64,000 nucleotides of DNA from Spinellus fusiger (GCA_025094145.1 JALLLS010000016.1:372001-436000); one strand, 5' to 3'. Counted from the stretch's first letter, positions 23,026-35,124 are shown. Notes: generated by a model from the letters alone, not told the origin. Translations and numbers: made by a program.

Positions 23026-23130
23026 TAACCTGCACTATAAAACACCCTGCGCTATAAAACACCCTACGCTATAAAACACCCTACGCTATAAAACACCCTA
23101 CGCTATAAAAATACCTATAAACACCCTACG
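23026..23130. repeat. 17-bp minisatellite carrying TATAAA in each unit
   Basis: Five to six copies of CGCTATAAAACACCCTA, the first and last imperfect. It lies between the putative 5' region of the flippase gene and the stop codon of the reductase gene, so each unit places a TATA-box-like element in the flippase promoter region. Whether it drives transcription is unknown. Confidence 0.85.
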
Positions 23131-23137
23131 CTATGCA

Positions 23138-24280
23138 CTATAGAATCATCCCACCATCCACACGCAATGTCTGCTCCATTAGAACACCTCTCTCTCTCTG
23201 CTTCAAGTTACCTGTCCATGTACATAGTCCGCCTGAAGAAGAAACATCGCTGCATGAGCCACCTCCTCCACTGTTCCTACTCTCCTCAAGGGAATCGACT
23301 GCAAAAGAGCCGCCGTCTTCTTCTCATCCGAAAGAAGAGCTACAACACCCCCTTCTTCATTGGTATTCCTTTTCTCTTAATAGAGATATCCCTCCTACCT
23401 GCTGTCATGTCCGTAGCAATATATCCAGGTGCAATACAGTTGACTCTGATCCCACTAGGACCCACCTCCTTGGCCAATGAGCGCGTCAATCCTAACCCAT
23501 GAGCCATGAGGACCTTTCTTTCATTGCTGCAACCCACCCACCCACAATCCCTGCTTTGGAGGCACTGTACACTGTCTGGCCACTGTTTCCTTCTATCCCC
23601 ACCACACTGGACAGATTGATAATACAGCCTGCTGTTCTCTTTTCTGTCATCCTGTGCCATTATAAAAAAAGCGCAAAAAGGGGGAGGCAACTTACCTCTT
23701 CTACGTAGCATGGCCTTGGTGACATACTGACACATTCTCATAGTGCCTAATAGATTTGTATTTAACGTGCTCTCCATCTCGTGCTGTGTGGCTCGAATAA
23801 GAAGTTGGTCGTGACAGACACCTATCCACCCGTGTCAGTTCTCTCTTTTATTCTCTCTCTCTTATTCTCTCTGTAGATGTTGAATAGAAACACGCACGGG
23901 AAGAAGAAGAAAAAGAAAAAGAAGAAAGAGGGAGGACTTACCTGCTGCATTGATAAGACAGTCAATGGTGTGTTCTTTTAGCAGTGCCTAAGCAAGACCC
24001 CATTCCTTGTTATTTGACAGGCTATTCTTCTGTCCTGCTGCACTGTAGAGAATACCTTGACTGTAGGTGCAAGTGTGTCGTTATCAGATACATCCATAAC
24101 ACAGCCCCTGTGGCTCTGTGAGTACTCCTTCTGGAACAATGCTTCGACTGCCTGCACTCTCTCTCTGTTCTTTCCTCCCAGTACAAGGGTGGCTCCCTCA
24201 CGTGCCATGGCATGAGCAATAGCCAGTCCAATGCCTCGTGTTGCGCCTGTGATGATGGCTGTTGTTTGCTGGAGATGCAT
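23138..24280 (-). CDS. FabG-like short-chain dehydrogenase/reductase (probable 3-oxoacyl-ACP reductase)
   Basis: Exons read from 24280 down: 24056-24280, 23942-23987, 23696-23821, one from 23643 with a 50-bp internal intron, and two short terminal exons ending at the TAG at 23138-23140. The NAD(P)-binding glycine motif is TGATRGIG near the N-terminus. The structural NAAG follows at the second exon junction. The catalytic triad is Ser in IINLSSVVG and Tyr/Lys in YSASKAG, and then come GLTRSLAKEVG and IRVNCIAPGYIATDM. The C-terminus LRVDGGMIL is typical. The sequence fits 3-oxoacyl-[acyl carrier protein] reductases, in fungi usually the mitochondrial type II fatty acid synthesis enzyme. A targeting peptide is not obvious, since the ATG lies only 8 codons before TGATRG. 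A less specific carbonyl reductase is the alternative. An acceptor at 23643 is needed to keep frame. Confidence 0.8.
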
Positions 24281-24535
24281 AAGAACACTCTAGAGAAAGA
24301 AAAAGAGCAGAGGAGCAGAGGAGCAGAGGAGCAGAGGAGCAGAAGAAAAGAGTCACAGCAGAAAAGCAAGTCCCCTTTCTTCCCTGCACACTCCACTCCA
24401 CTCCACTCCACTCCACTTCATCTTTTCACTTCTTCTTCTTTGTCGTCTTTTACTCTTCTTTGTCTATACAGTCTTATCAGAGAAAGGTAATGGTTTGCTG
24501 GTCTCGTGTGTGTATTCTTTGTATTGTTCTTCCAG

Positions 24536-25626
24536 ATGGCAGATAACACCAACGACACTGTTGACCTGGACTCACTTGACTATGATGAGTCTATTAGCAC
24601 TCTGACCTATGAGGCCCATCTCCATGCCAGTATGCTTGAGCCTATTCCCTCCACCAACAAGGGATACCTTCTTCTACAGAAGATGGGCTGGAAGGCAGGA
24701 GAGGGACTGGGTGTGCAACGACAAGGCAAGTCGCTTTCTCTCTCTCTCTTTCTTATTCTCTCTTCTCTTTTGTTCTGGCTCTCATCTTCTGTGGGGATGT
24801 TGGACAGGCAGAGTGGATCCTGTCCCTATTGAACTCAAACTGGACTCTTTGGGAGTTGGAAAGGCAGACGAGGAGCAGTCCTACCACGTCTCCTCTACTG
24901 CACGAAGAAAGGCACTGGACAGTGAGAAGCAGCTGGAGGAGACGCCTGAGGAGAAGCACTGGAGAGAGTCCAGAGTGACAAAACAAGAGGCCATTGTGCG
25001 TGAATTGAAGGAGGTCAATCGAGTGTTCTACTGTGAGTTGTGTGATAAGCAGTACAGCAAGATCAGTGAGTATGAGCAGCATCTGCAGAGTTATGATCAT
25101 CATCATAAAAAGGTGAGGAGACTAGGCGTGGAAGAGACGATTCACCCAAGAACAGAGATTCAAGGACATGCAAGAACAGACAAGGAATACAGAGGCAGCC
25201 ATCACTGAGAAGGGAAAGAAGCGAGAAAGAGAAAGAAAGAGAGAAGAGAAGGAATTGAAGCGTATGCATGAGGCAATGATGAAGAGAGCACCCGTGCCAC
25301 CACCAACGAGATCCATTGGAGGAGTGGGAGTGGGAGGAGGAGTGGGAGTAGGAGGAGGAGGATGGTCTACAGTAGAGCCTTCATTCTCATCTCCTGCTAC
25401 TGCTGCTGCTACTACTGCTACTGCTACTGCTGCTGCTACTACTGCTACTACTGCTACAAACACACCCTCCAAGGAACCCTCCAAGGAACCCTCCAAGGAA
25501 CCACCCAAGGAACCCTCCGAGGACCCTCCACAGAATACCATCCCAAAAAAACAACCCTTAAAAATGTCCTTTGGTATGCCTCAACAGCGCCAAAATGCCT
25601 TTCAATTTGGTCTAAAAAAGAAATAG
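24536..25626 (+). CDS. G-patch and C2H2 zinc-finger protein (GPATCH8-like), RNA processing
   Basis: Three exons (24536-24725, 24808-25112, 25156-25626). The ATG directly follows a pyrimidine tract and CAG, so an upstream intron in the 5' leader is likely. The G-patch (NKGYLLLQKMGWKAGEGLG) is split by the first intron, which has a GC donor (CAAG/gcaagt). A single U1/JAZ-type C2H2 finger follows: YCELCDKQYSKISEYEQHLQ, with His in the next HLQSYDHHHKK. Then come a charged coiled-coil helix (KKRERERKREEKELKRMHEA) and a low-complexity tail with Gly/Val repeats, Ala/Thr runs and four SKEP-type 12-bp repeats. The same domain order occurs in GPATCH8-type proteins, which bind splicing helicases through the G-patch. 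The specific role here is inferred. Confidence 0.8.
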
Positions 25627-25751
25627 ACTTTTTTTTTCTTTTTTCTTGTTCACTCTTTTCGATGAACCTCCACCTACCAAATGATTGTTGAATAGGACTG
25701 CTGTTTAAAATAAGCAGGGAAATTCGCCCTTGATGTGTTCTTCTTTCTGTC

Positions 25752-26697
25752 ATGGCCATGAATGAAGTCAACGTCCTCTATTGCGGCAGTAAGTAGACTA
25801 GGCTGATCCTTCCTTCTGACAGTGTCTCTCTTATGAATGTGTTCTTCTTTTGTTAGTCTGCACTATGCCACCAGAGGTAAGTCACGACACAGAGACTATC
25901 TTCTCATTCTGTAGTACTGTGACTTTAGTGGTACTCAGGAAAAGTGCAAAGAATGGCTCAAGGACCACCATGAGGAGGTGTATGAGAAGATGTATGACGT
26001 GCAAGGTAATTCCCTCTTCTCCTTCTTCTTTAACCTGTTCTTTTCTTTTTCTTGCAGCTGTGACAGAGGGCGTGGAAAAAATCACTGTTGAAGAAACAGG
26101 CCCCGTCACTACCGAGGGCAAATCCGACAGAACCTTTGTCAAAGACAAGAGTGCCAAGTTAGAAGCCAAGCTGGAGAGAGAAAACAAGAAGAAGATGGTA
26201 AGGGAGAGTTGTTTGGCACAGACCCATCCTAACTTCTATCAAGTCTTCACGCGTCACTATTAAGCGAATCGAGCGCACAAAGCGAAAATGTGTGACGACT
26301 ATTTATGGCTTGGATGTGTTTGGTGAGTGTGGAGAGAAAAGGGAAGGAGAAAAAATAAATAAAAAGACGGCTCTTTCATTTTGATTCTCCAAAAGAAGAG
26401 CGTGCACTGACAGACAGGCCTATTTTAACAGATGTGGACATGAAAAAGGCCGCCAAAATGTTTGCTAATAAATTTGCCTGTGGATCTTCTGTGGCCAAAA
26501 ACAACCAAGGACAGGATGAGATTGTAGTGCAGGGTGACTTTTCAGAAGAGCTGCATGATCTTATTCTTGCCAATTGGTCTCATGTAAGTCCCACTGTGGA
26601 GTTGATTTCTCATGATGACTGACTTACTTCCAAAAAGGTACCCGAGGACAATATTGACATTGTAGAGGAGAAGAAAAAGAAAGTCCCCACTGCTTAA
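25752..26697 (+). CDS. TMA22: Tma22/DENR translation factor
   Basis: About seven small exons join to roughly 185 residues. MAMNEVNVLYCGVCTMPPEY with a Cys-rich N-terminus (Y-C-G-V-C-PPEYC) is the Zn-binding start of density-regulated protein. SGTQEKCKEWLKDHH follows. The C-terminal SUI1/eIF1-like domain is clear: RTKRKCVTTIYGLDVFDVD, MKKAAKMFANKFACGSSVAK and DEIVVQGDFSEELHDLIL. Known DENR/Tma22 works with MCT-1/Tma20 in ribosome recycling and reinitiation, removing deacylated tRNA from 40S subunits. The start was chosen because the conserved Cys motif follows after nine residues. The predicted acceptor at about 26432 (ttaacag) is needed for the family-conserved VFDVDMKKA; the first AG in that intron would add an extra 14 residues. 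The frame is intact. Confidence 0.92.
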
Positions 26698-27107
26698 ATA
26701 ATTAAAATAACAGTCTCACTCACTCTGTTTTCGTTGTGTGATTTAGAGCAGTATGATTTAGAGCAGTGTAGTGGACTTGTTGGGCTGAAATAGAAAAACA
26801 CAGACAGACAGACAGACAGACAGACAAAAACAATGCCTGTCCACATTTCTACTTACCGATTAGGCTCACCTAGGCGTGTGGCACAAAACACCCAGGAAGA
26901 GACAGATCAAGTCCTCATTTGATTTGTACTACCTAAAGCACAGTATGGGGACACAAAAAGACAGCAGCCAAAAGCAACGACACCATTGGACAGGCAGGAG
27001 TCACTGCTTTGTCTTTCTCTTTCTTTCCCTTTGTCTCATTCTATTTCCCTTTGTCTTCTCTCATTTCCCCTGTCCCTTTTATTTATTTTCACAGTCATTA
27101 CCTTCTT
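26698..27107. other. Intergenic, 5' flank of the syntaxin gene
   Basis: Holds a CAGA tetramer run at about 26801-26827 and a pyrimidine-rich stretch at 27010-27090 ending in CAG at 27093, which may be a 5' leader intron acceptor. No gene seen. Confidence 0.45.
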
Positions 27108-28864
27108 ATGTCCCAGTCACGATTTACAATGAGCAGAGACAGACTAGCAGAATTAAGGGTAGACCATAAAGAGTTCATCTCGGAAATAACTGACATGGCT
27201 TATTGACTGTAGGGACCCGCCAACGAAAAGCGCTATGAGTAAGTCCGTCCTGTCTAATGTAGTCTCATCTCGTTCTAGTCGCCTTAGGTAATACTGCAGC
27301 GTCATCCATGACTGACAATGGTGTAGTGATGAACAGGAAGAGGTCCCTGCTATGCCTTCTTATCGCTCCCCACCCGCCCAACGCTCTCCTCGCTACGAAG
27401 ACGACACCAACTACCGCCCACCGGCTCCTCCTGCTGCCACCTACACCAATAGTGCTCGGGGAGACCGCTATGAACCCAAAGACCAGTATGAGATGCAGGA
27501 ACGCACCCCTTCGATAGACCCCAACGGTCTTGTGTCCACCGAAGCCTTCTTCAGCGAGGTACTTACCAATAAAAACAAAACAAAAAAACAAAAAACAAAA
27601 CAAGATAGACAGAATCTCACTCTTGGATTATGGAATAGCTGGAGGCAGTCAAGGATGTTATCAAAGGCATCAATCAGAACATCTCTGACATTGAGGAGAT
27701 GCATGGCGCCACTCTTGTGAATATCAACGAAGAACAAATGTCAGCCAATGCTCGTCGTTTGGAGCAGCTTTCTACAGCCACCACTCAACTGAACAATGAA
27801 GCCAAACAAAGGATCAAAGGTACACTCACAACCCTCCTTATGGCATAGACAGTAATGAATATTTCACGGACATGTTTGAGAATAGCCATTGAATTGAGCA
27901 ATGCAAGGATGCCCTTGAGCACAGGAGATCTTCCTATGCGTAAAACACAGGCAAGTTCATGCCATAGGAATGCATGCAGGAGGAGGAAGAGGATTATTTT
28001 ATTTTTCTTTCTTTCTTTCTTACCTCCCCCTCTCCTCTTTATCAATGTATATACTAGTTGGCTGCATTGAAGAAGCGCTTCATTGAAACCATCCAACGCT
28101 ACCAAGACATTGAACGTACCTACCAACAAAAGTACCGACAGCGCATGGAGAGACAGATCCGCATTGGTAAGGAGTGTCTGTACAAGTCTGTGCTGATGAA
28201 GAGAGGAATCTAGTCAAACCAGATGCAACTGTGGAGGAAATTGAAAAGGCATTAGATTCTGATGAAACACAGATCTTTGCTCAGTCTGTAAGTCTTGTCC
28301 TCTTGTCCTCTTGTTAGGAGGGGGTGGTTGAATCACTGCAAATGCCTTTTTTATATACTCATACGCATGGTGTGTGTACCGTTCTATAGTTTATGCAGTC
28401 CAATCGGTCAGGACAAGCACGCGCTGTTTTGAATGAAGTGCAGACACGCCATGATGATATTAAGAAGATCGAAAAGACCATTCTTGTAAGTTACCATGAA
28501 CAATGGCCGTCATACCAACACCCTTGTTATAGGATCTTCATCAATTGTTCATGGACATGCAAATGATGGTGGAGCATCAAGGAGAAGTCCTCAAGGAGGT
28601 GGAAATGCATTCAGAAACAGTAGTGAAGGATTTAGAACAAGGAAATAAAGACATCGAAAGGGCCATTGTCAGTGCAAAGAGTACACGCTCAGTAAGTTCT
28701 ACTGGCCCATTCCTGGGCTTGTCTGTGGTTCAGCATCAAAAGAGACTCACTGTTGATGTACTTTTTAGAAAAAGTGGTGCTGCTTTGTGATCTTTATTCT
28801 TCTGCTTATTGTTGCAGGTGTTTTGGTTTGGTGGTTTGCATTTGGTCATCCTGGCATTCACTAA
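27108..28864 (+). CDS. Plasma-membrane-type syntaxin (Sso1/2-like t-SNARE)
   Basis: About ten exons. MSQSRFTMSRDRLAELR opens the protein; two in-frame ATGs (27108, 27129) are possible starts. A Pro/Tyr-rich linker (YRSPPAQRSPRYEDD, GDRYEPKDQYEMQ) precedes an Habc domain (TEAFFSEVEAVKDVIKGIN, RLEQLSTATTQLNNEAKQRI, KKRFIETIQRYQDIERTYQQ). The SNARE motif follows: VLNEVQTRHDDIKKIEKTIL, DLHQLFMDMQMMVEHQGEVL, HSETVVKDLEQGNKDIERAI. The protein ends in one C-terminal membrane anchor (CCFVIFILLLIVAGVLVWWF). The zero-layer Gln of Qa-SNAREs fits the Q in the DMQMMVEHQG stretch. Known Sso proteins act with Sec9 and Snc in exocytosis. The PxY-rich linker is longer than in yeast Sso1. Confidence 0.9.
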
Positions 28865-31279
28865 GGCTTTCCCTCTGTTATTACTATTATTACTCTTTTG
28901 TGTATTTTATCTTTCTCCTTTGTCCCATTCTTCTACTTTCTACTCTCCACACCCCTTCTCTCTCTCTCTCTCTTTAGGCGTTGTAAATGTCATTGTTATG
29001 TATTTGCTTTATTTGTTTATTCAAGCTCAATGGTGTGTAGCCTAATTATGGTGTGCATTCACTCAATAGAAGTTGTTTTGCTTGAAAGCTCACCACGTGA
29101 AGAAGAAAGAAAAGATTGGTACTCAACCCTCAACTTTACAGAGCGCAAGATTCATTGCCTTTTTATGATGAGAGAAATAGAACAGACACACGTATTGGAG
29201 TAGTTTGTGTGTGTTTGGTTGTGGTTTCTATGAGTGTGGAGAGTGTAAAGACTATTTTCTTCCTATTAGAGTGTAGGACAAGGCCACGCAGTTCATTCCC
29301 CTCTCTGTCTCTGTCTCTGTCTCTCTCTTCTCCTCTTCCTCACCTCACACGTACGCACACATAATATGCTCACTTGAATAAATCACTATTGTGTTTATGT
29401 AGAATTGCTTTCACTACTCATCCCTACAGGCCCTTGTCTGCTCCAGGGCTTTATCTTCTGATAGATAGATAGATAGATAGACAGATAGCAAGACACTCAG
29501 CCCGAGATAGAAGAAGTACCTCTTTGTTTTCGATACTATTGTTTTGCTATTTTAAGTCTATATATAAAGTTATCTTTGTCAAGAGTACATAAAAAGAGTA
29601 GGTGGTGTATAATACATTTTTTTTTAGAATGGGATATTTTTATGTTGCAACACATTTATGCTGCTGTACATATCAACAGTGGTTCTGTTGCACTGCTTTC
29701 TTAATTTATTCAACATAAGAATGGAATGAGCCCACAAAGACAGACAAGGGTCTTTCTTGTCTGTTCTACTTTACTGATGGACTACACCACAGAAGCAAGA
29801 GTAGAGAGACAAGGCTCCAAGGACAAAAATAGAAGCCAATGCTTTTTTTTTTTTAGTTTAGTTTAAACTCTTAATTTGCATTAATATGTTTTATGAATAT
29901 GAAAAAATGAAAAATGAAAAATGAAAAAAAAATGAAAAAAAAAAAGTCCCTGCATACATTAGGGGGTGTTTCTTCTTTCTTATATTGTATCACTGTCTCT
30001 ATAGGTCAAATTCAGTGGTGCTAAATGACAGAAATCCAACTCAAAGAAACATCTTACTTAGCCTCTGTTCTTTTCTGTAGGAGTTTATAAGTCAGAATAG
30101 ATCAATGCCAATCCATTACTTTTATGGAACACACACACATTTACATGTATTTGTATGTATTTATACATTTATACACCATTATGAGAGACAAGTCATTTTT
30201 ATTCTTCTTATGACATTGAATAAACTATAATAAAGTAGTCCAGAATGATATGGCGTCTATCCACGTAGGATTTGTATGGACAGTCTTAGTCAATGGGTGC
30301 ACTATTTATACAGTGTAGTGATATATGTGGTACCACCTCCACTGCACATTTTAAATAGGCGATCATTAGTAGATACTTTGATCCAGTTCTGTTGTTGTAT
30401 GAGAGTCAAGTTCTATCCCATCATCATTCAATACAGGTCGGTGAAGAGTCTATTCGTGGCCATTCTCTTTCTCCATACACAAACACACACACACACTCAC
30501 ACACAAAAGTAATAAATGATAAATTATTCTTGTTATTGAGGATAAGGAGGGTAAGTAGAGTGTATGTATATTGAGAATCTGTAGTGGATCTCTCTTTCTT
30601 CTTTTCTTTTATATTGATAAAAAAAAATGAGTATGAAGTAGACTGACGCATTAAACACAGATGATGACCTTTATCTACACACCAAAGATTATTCTATCTA
30701 TTAGACAGAAACTTATTTGACAGGAGTGAGAAAGACAACAATTGATAGAAAAACTGTAAAATTGGATCCAACAAGAGAAAAAAAAATAAACACCAGGCAA
30801 ATAATCAAAACAGACCAAATGCTTTTACAGGTAACTAAATAATGATCAAGAGTGTGGTGAAGATATGAACAGAAGCAATAAAAAAAACAGACTTGACTAG
30901 GTTTAGCATAGTATAGAAGGTGTTTATATATATCTCTTTTTGTAAAATTACTATATTATAGAGATTGAATGAAGGGATCATATAAAAAGGCATCAACCAC
31001 TATAAGGTATCTAAGTCTTGAAATAAACAGAATGAGTCTACACACCAGGAGATCTTTAGGATATATAAAAAAATAATAGTCGAAATACAATTGTTTAAAA
31101 AACAACACATCGATTTGAGAAGCAAAAATAAATTATGTATTCATGTTAGTTCTTAAAAAAGATTATTATAATTTACCTGTAAATATCTGAATCCCGGAGA
31201 AAACCACTTTCGATGTGGCGATATATAATATGAATACGAATATCTATTCTTCTCTAAAGAATGGAATTGGTCAGTGAAG
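28865..31279. other. Intergenic, simple-repeat rich
   Basis: 3' flank of the syntaxin gene, then AT-rich DNA. GATA tetramers at about 29459-29490, GAAAAAT repeats at about 29900-29945 and a CA run at about 30480-30505. No coding signal. Confidence 0.45.
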
Positions 31280-31690
31280 ACCATTTAATCCCTCTTCTGC
31301 AATTATATAGATATTCTTTGATGCATTCACATCTCTGTTCCAAACAATTCCGCAACTTTAGCAAGGGTGGATACTGTTGAAATTCACTAATACCTCGGTA
31401 AGGATATTTGTGTTATAAGTGTGGCAGATCTTGAGAACAAAAAGAAAACAAAACAACTTTTAGAAGAGCTTTTCATATTGGGTGAGAGGTCAATCATGTT
31501 TACTCTCGATTTTCGAAATTTATCAACATCAACTACAAGAAGAGTTCCACCCCTTTGTCTCTTTTTTCAATGATTGATATAAAACTCTCGTCAAACCAAC
31601 ACGATGACCTTTAAACTTGGCAGCATCTTTTACCTTTATTCCTGTGCCATAAGCAATTACAGGCAGTTTGGTAGGATCATACTTCAATCC
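31280..31690 (-). pseudogene. Fanzor-like C-terminal remnant, independent copy
   Basis: On the minus strand, from about 31690 down, one frame reads LKYDPTKLPVIAYGTGIKVK and KFKGHRVGLTRVLYQSLKKE. After a stop-containing break come TLLVVDVDKFRKSRV and, near 31370, CGIVWNRDVNASKNI with IIAEEGLNG. P-V-I-A-Y-G, the D-KFR-S-V block and W-NRDVNA-KN are in the order and spacing of the Fanzor/TnpB nuclease C-terminus (RuvC-II region, zinc-ribbon block, RuvC-III Asp in RDVNA). The zinc-binding cysteines are mostly lost. It is a different copy from those in the inverted repeat, because these residues are absent there. Family assignment is from remembered motifs. Confidence 0.65.
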
Positions 31691-32096
31691 TTTTAGGTGC
31701 TAATACCCCTTCTCACTAATAAAACAGTAAAAATAATTAGCTCAATATATTAATGTACTCTATGTGTGTATCGTATTACCCTTGCACTGGCACCTTCTTG
31801 CCTTTATAACGGGTTCACTGGGTTTATTAAAATAAAAGAATATAAAATTGAAACTGAATAACATGTCAGACATAATAAACATACACAGACACTTACCAGA
31901 TCACAACTGTTGGTTTATATGCCAGACAAGGGCAAACAAAATAAAGAGGGTGGAAGTTATGAATAACAACAGACAGTGTAATTAGCAGGTATTTATATCC
32001 GAACAGAAGAGAACAAAACTAAATTTCACAAGTCATTTGCTTAATCAGAACTACCAAAGTAATGTAGACTACAACAACATTTTAGAAAGAAAAGAA

Positions 32097-32292
32097 TTGC
32101 TTAAAGAACAGTTGCCTAGTTACTCATTGTGATCAAATCGTGTGTTGTGTTCCTGTTCATGTATCCTCTTTGATTTCCTTAGACTAGCCTTTGTATCCAA
32201 ACCTCTATTTCTTTGTCCCTGCTAGAGACCGAACAACTACAGATGTATCTCTCTAGTGGTCCTGTTGATAACCACAGTGCCCTTTATTACAG
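32097..32292 (+). repeat. Dispersed ~200-bp repeat, copy 1
   Basis: Shares long blocks with 33507-33704: TTGCTTAAAGAA-AGTTGCC, TCAAATCGTGTGTTGTG, CTCTCTAGT-GTCCTGTTGAT and GTGCCCTTTATTACAGA. Overall similarity by eye is around three quarters. No coding homology recognised; the copies lie in the same orientation, 1.4 kb apart. Confidence 0.8.
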
Positions 32293-33506
32293 AATAAAGG
32301 ATATATTTTATAATTTACATAGTATAGATCTTGAGGCTACTCTTATATATATATCTTTTAAGCTATAAGGATCAAAACTATACGATAATAACATCTCATT
32401 AAATTCATGGTAAAAAAAGAAAGAAAGAAATAGCAAACTAGTATAAATGTTGACTCAATAGTCATAATCACTTCAACAATTATCTCATTGTAACTGGTAT
32501 TAACAACAGTACTTAGTGAAAGCAAGATATTATTTCTAATACTGTCCTTTAGACCTAAGACGAATAGAGTGTGGATTGTTTGACTTGATTGTAGGAAAGA
32601 AGAGGCTAAAGTGTAATACATCAGAATAGAGAAGGAAAAACTATTATCTGTTTTGATAATCCCCTCCTTTTGTTATTTCCAATACTGTCTATACAACTTA
32701 ATATTTAAGTACTCGTCAAGATGAGCATAAATAAACAAGGTAATGTGCCATTATTAACAAAGAAAAACAATAAAAGGAAGTGATGGACACCACCAAAGGC
32801 TGTTCTGAAAGTAAAAAGGTATGTAGTATCTTCATCTGGGCTTGAGCTCATTACAACCCACAAGACATAGTACTGATTCTTCTAATAGATGATATATGGA
32901 TTGTTATTCTCAAGACAAGCATTAAGTACAAATTAAGCATATTATCTTTCTTGATTGAATTATTACTAATACACTCTTCTGTTATTAGGCAAGTTAAGAC
33001 TCTTTCTCAAGTCAGTCCAAGGTGGTCTTCTTCCTTCTATACTGTCTAAGGTGTCTAGGCTGTCTAGGGTATACTCCTGAGCATAGTTATCTATCTCCCA
33101 AGGATAAAGCATAAAGCTTTTAGGTTGTGGATTCTATTGCTATGAAGGAATACGCCTAGAACAGCAGTAGCTATAGTAATAGTATATTATTAGCTATATT
33201 ATTATAATAAACAATTTTATCCATCAACAATTTTATTCATAAACAATATATTCTATTGATAATACAATTTAATATTGAGGTATCCACAAAAGGAAATAAT
33301 AATTTAGATATGTGATATAGCTTCGGCTATAGTATGGATAGTCGACGTTTTGCCATGCATGCACGGTGTTGGAGGTGCAGGAGATAAAAGTAGCTCTATC
33401 CAACAACACAAGGAAAACATTTTATAAAAACCACATTATTTGAACATTCAATAAAGTATCGACCTTTTTGTTAACGTTAAGTATAGTTGAAACTTGAGAG
33501 AAGCAA

Positions 33507-33704
33507 GGATTGCTTAAAGAATAGTTGCCTAGTTACCAGTTGTGTTCAAATCGTGTGTTGTGTCCCCGCACCCGTACCCCTTGGATTCTCTTTTGCCAGA
33601 CTTTGTGTCAAAACTCTATTTCGTCGTCCCTGATTGATACCAAACTACTACCAATTCATCTCTCTAGTAGTCCTGTTGATAACCTTAGTGCCCTTTATTA
33701 CAGA
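33507..33704 (+). repeat. Dispersed ~200-bp repeat, copy 2
   Basis: Second copy of the repeat at 32097-32292. A frame of 80 codons (33525-33767) crosses it, but copy 1 has stops in the same frame, so coding is not supported. Confidence 0.8.
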
Positions 33705-34439
33705 TACTTGCAAAGCTTTGATTTTAAACACAGTCCCTTAAAAGGGCAAAATTTGGGACCCTCGTAAAAGGAAGGAGGTATCACCGCTTAAAGGCCAGAA
33801 AAATCTCCTGGTGTCTAAAGAGAAAATAAATCCATAGCAGTGATAATAGAAAGTAAATACATACTGATAATAGGGGATTACTATACAGCTAAGGGGTCTA
33901 AGGATCACCATAAGGTGTAGAAAGAAGTAAAAGTGTATAAGTAGTATTTAAAAGAGGATTGATAATAAATAATCCAGAGAGACCACAACAATACCTGTCT
34001 TGCTAAAGAATATGAGATACTAAGACCATCACTATGGTGAGGATGACATAGAGAGACATGAATAGTAACATAAAGCATCCTAAAATATTCATCAAAAGTA
34101 AACTGACTTATGGAAGATAATATACTTTTTATTTATACCTTGCTTTTTATGACAGTAACTATACATTTCTTATATTGTATTCGAACACTGGATCAATAAA
34201 GAAAATAGTGTTCTACAATAATAGAAAGAGTTTATATATCATTGTAATAGGTATAAATTACCCTTGTCTTGCACTGCAGTATAACACTTATACTAAAAAA
34301 AAAGACATACTATTTTCCTTTTCTCATATCAATACCTTTTCTCATAGTAATTGTGCTGTCAAACATTGTAAACATATTTTATAAACCTATTGAAATGTAT
34401 GGAAAGAAGCTAATATCAAGACTCGTTCATTTATTTTGC
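33705..34439. other. AT-rich intergenic
   Basis: No gene, transposase or RNA signal recognised. Confidence 0.4.
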
Positions 34440-34589
34440 ACCAGGTGTTGAACCTGGAGTCTACCCTGACCAAGGCATATCACCTATTCAAGATGCCTGA
34501 TATCATTGTGAAAAGTATAGTAGAGCATTTCAAGGAAACCAATCAAGTAAAACAGTGCAACTGGAAGGTAGTAAAATGGTATAGTAATG

Positions 34590-34815
34590 ACTCTTTAATG
34601 GCCATCATATAATCTCGATCTCAATACAACTGAGCATCTATGGTCCCACCTCAAGAAGGTTATCAGGGACAGAAGGATATATTCCACCAAGGAGAAGTTG
34701 GAGGCGGCCCTGATGCTATAATGAGGTAGAATATCGAAGGAAGTGACAGACATCCTCATTACCAGCATGGGGCAGAGATATCAAACTGTGATAGATGCTA
34801 AAGACTGATGGTGGT
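34590..34815 (+). pseudogene. Tc1-like transposase C-terminal remnant (family C)
   Basis: One frame gives NLDLNTTEHLWSHLKKVIRD and RIYSTKEKLEAAL, the segment around the third catalytic residue of Tc1 transposases (PDLNPIEHLW). After one stop the ending ITSMGQRYQTVIDAKD is readable. The same family ending is seen in the minus-strand remnant at 40990-41750. Upstream to about 34440 only traces can be read. Confidence 0.7.
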
Positions 34816-35097
34816 TACTAAGTGGCCTATAAATAAAACCTCCTCTATGTATTCATTAACAAGTTTAAGCCTACATCTAATGAATTCATGATGTTATACT
34901 TTATAATATTAAGATTCAAGGTCGAATGAATTCTCTTAAGAATTGTAGGATACCATCAGAAACAGAATGGGAATGGATGTGCTTTATTTTCTTTTTATTA
35001 AAGCTGAGGGATTCTTTCAAAGTATAAGTAGAAGCCCTTTTTGAGCTATTGTCGAGTCTATCTAATTGATCTTGGTCATGTATAAATAATAGATAAT

Positions 35098-35124
35098 AGA
35101 TAATAGATAATAGATAATAGATAA
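35098..35124 (+). repeat. TAGATAA-type heptamer microsatellite
   Basis: Four to five copies of AATAGAT. Confidence 0.75.

Noticed and set aside
29116..29364. Extra exon after the syntaxin stop codon
   Set aside because: The syntaxin already ends with its membrane anchor; the frame runs into CT simple repeats.
33525..33555. A-box/B-box-like text (GCCTAGTTAC and GTTCAAATC) in the dispersed repeat
   Set aside because: The two boxes are only about 10 bases apart and no cloverleaf can be drawn.
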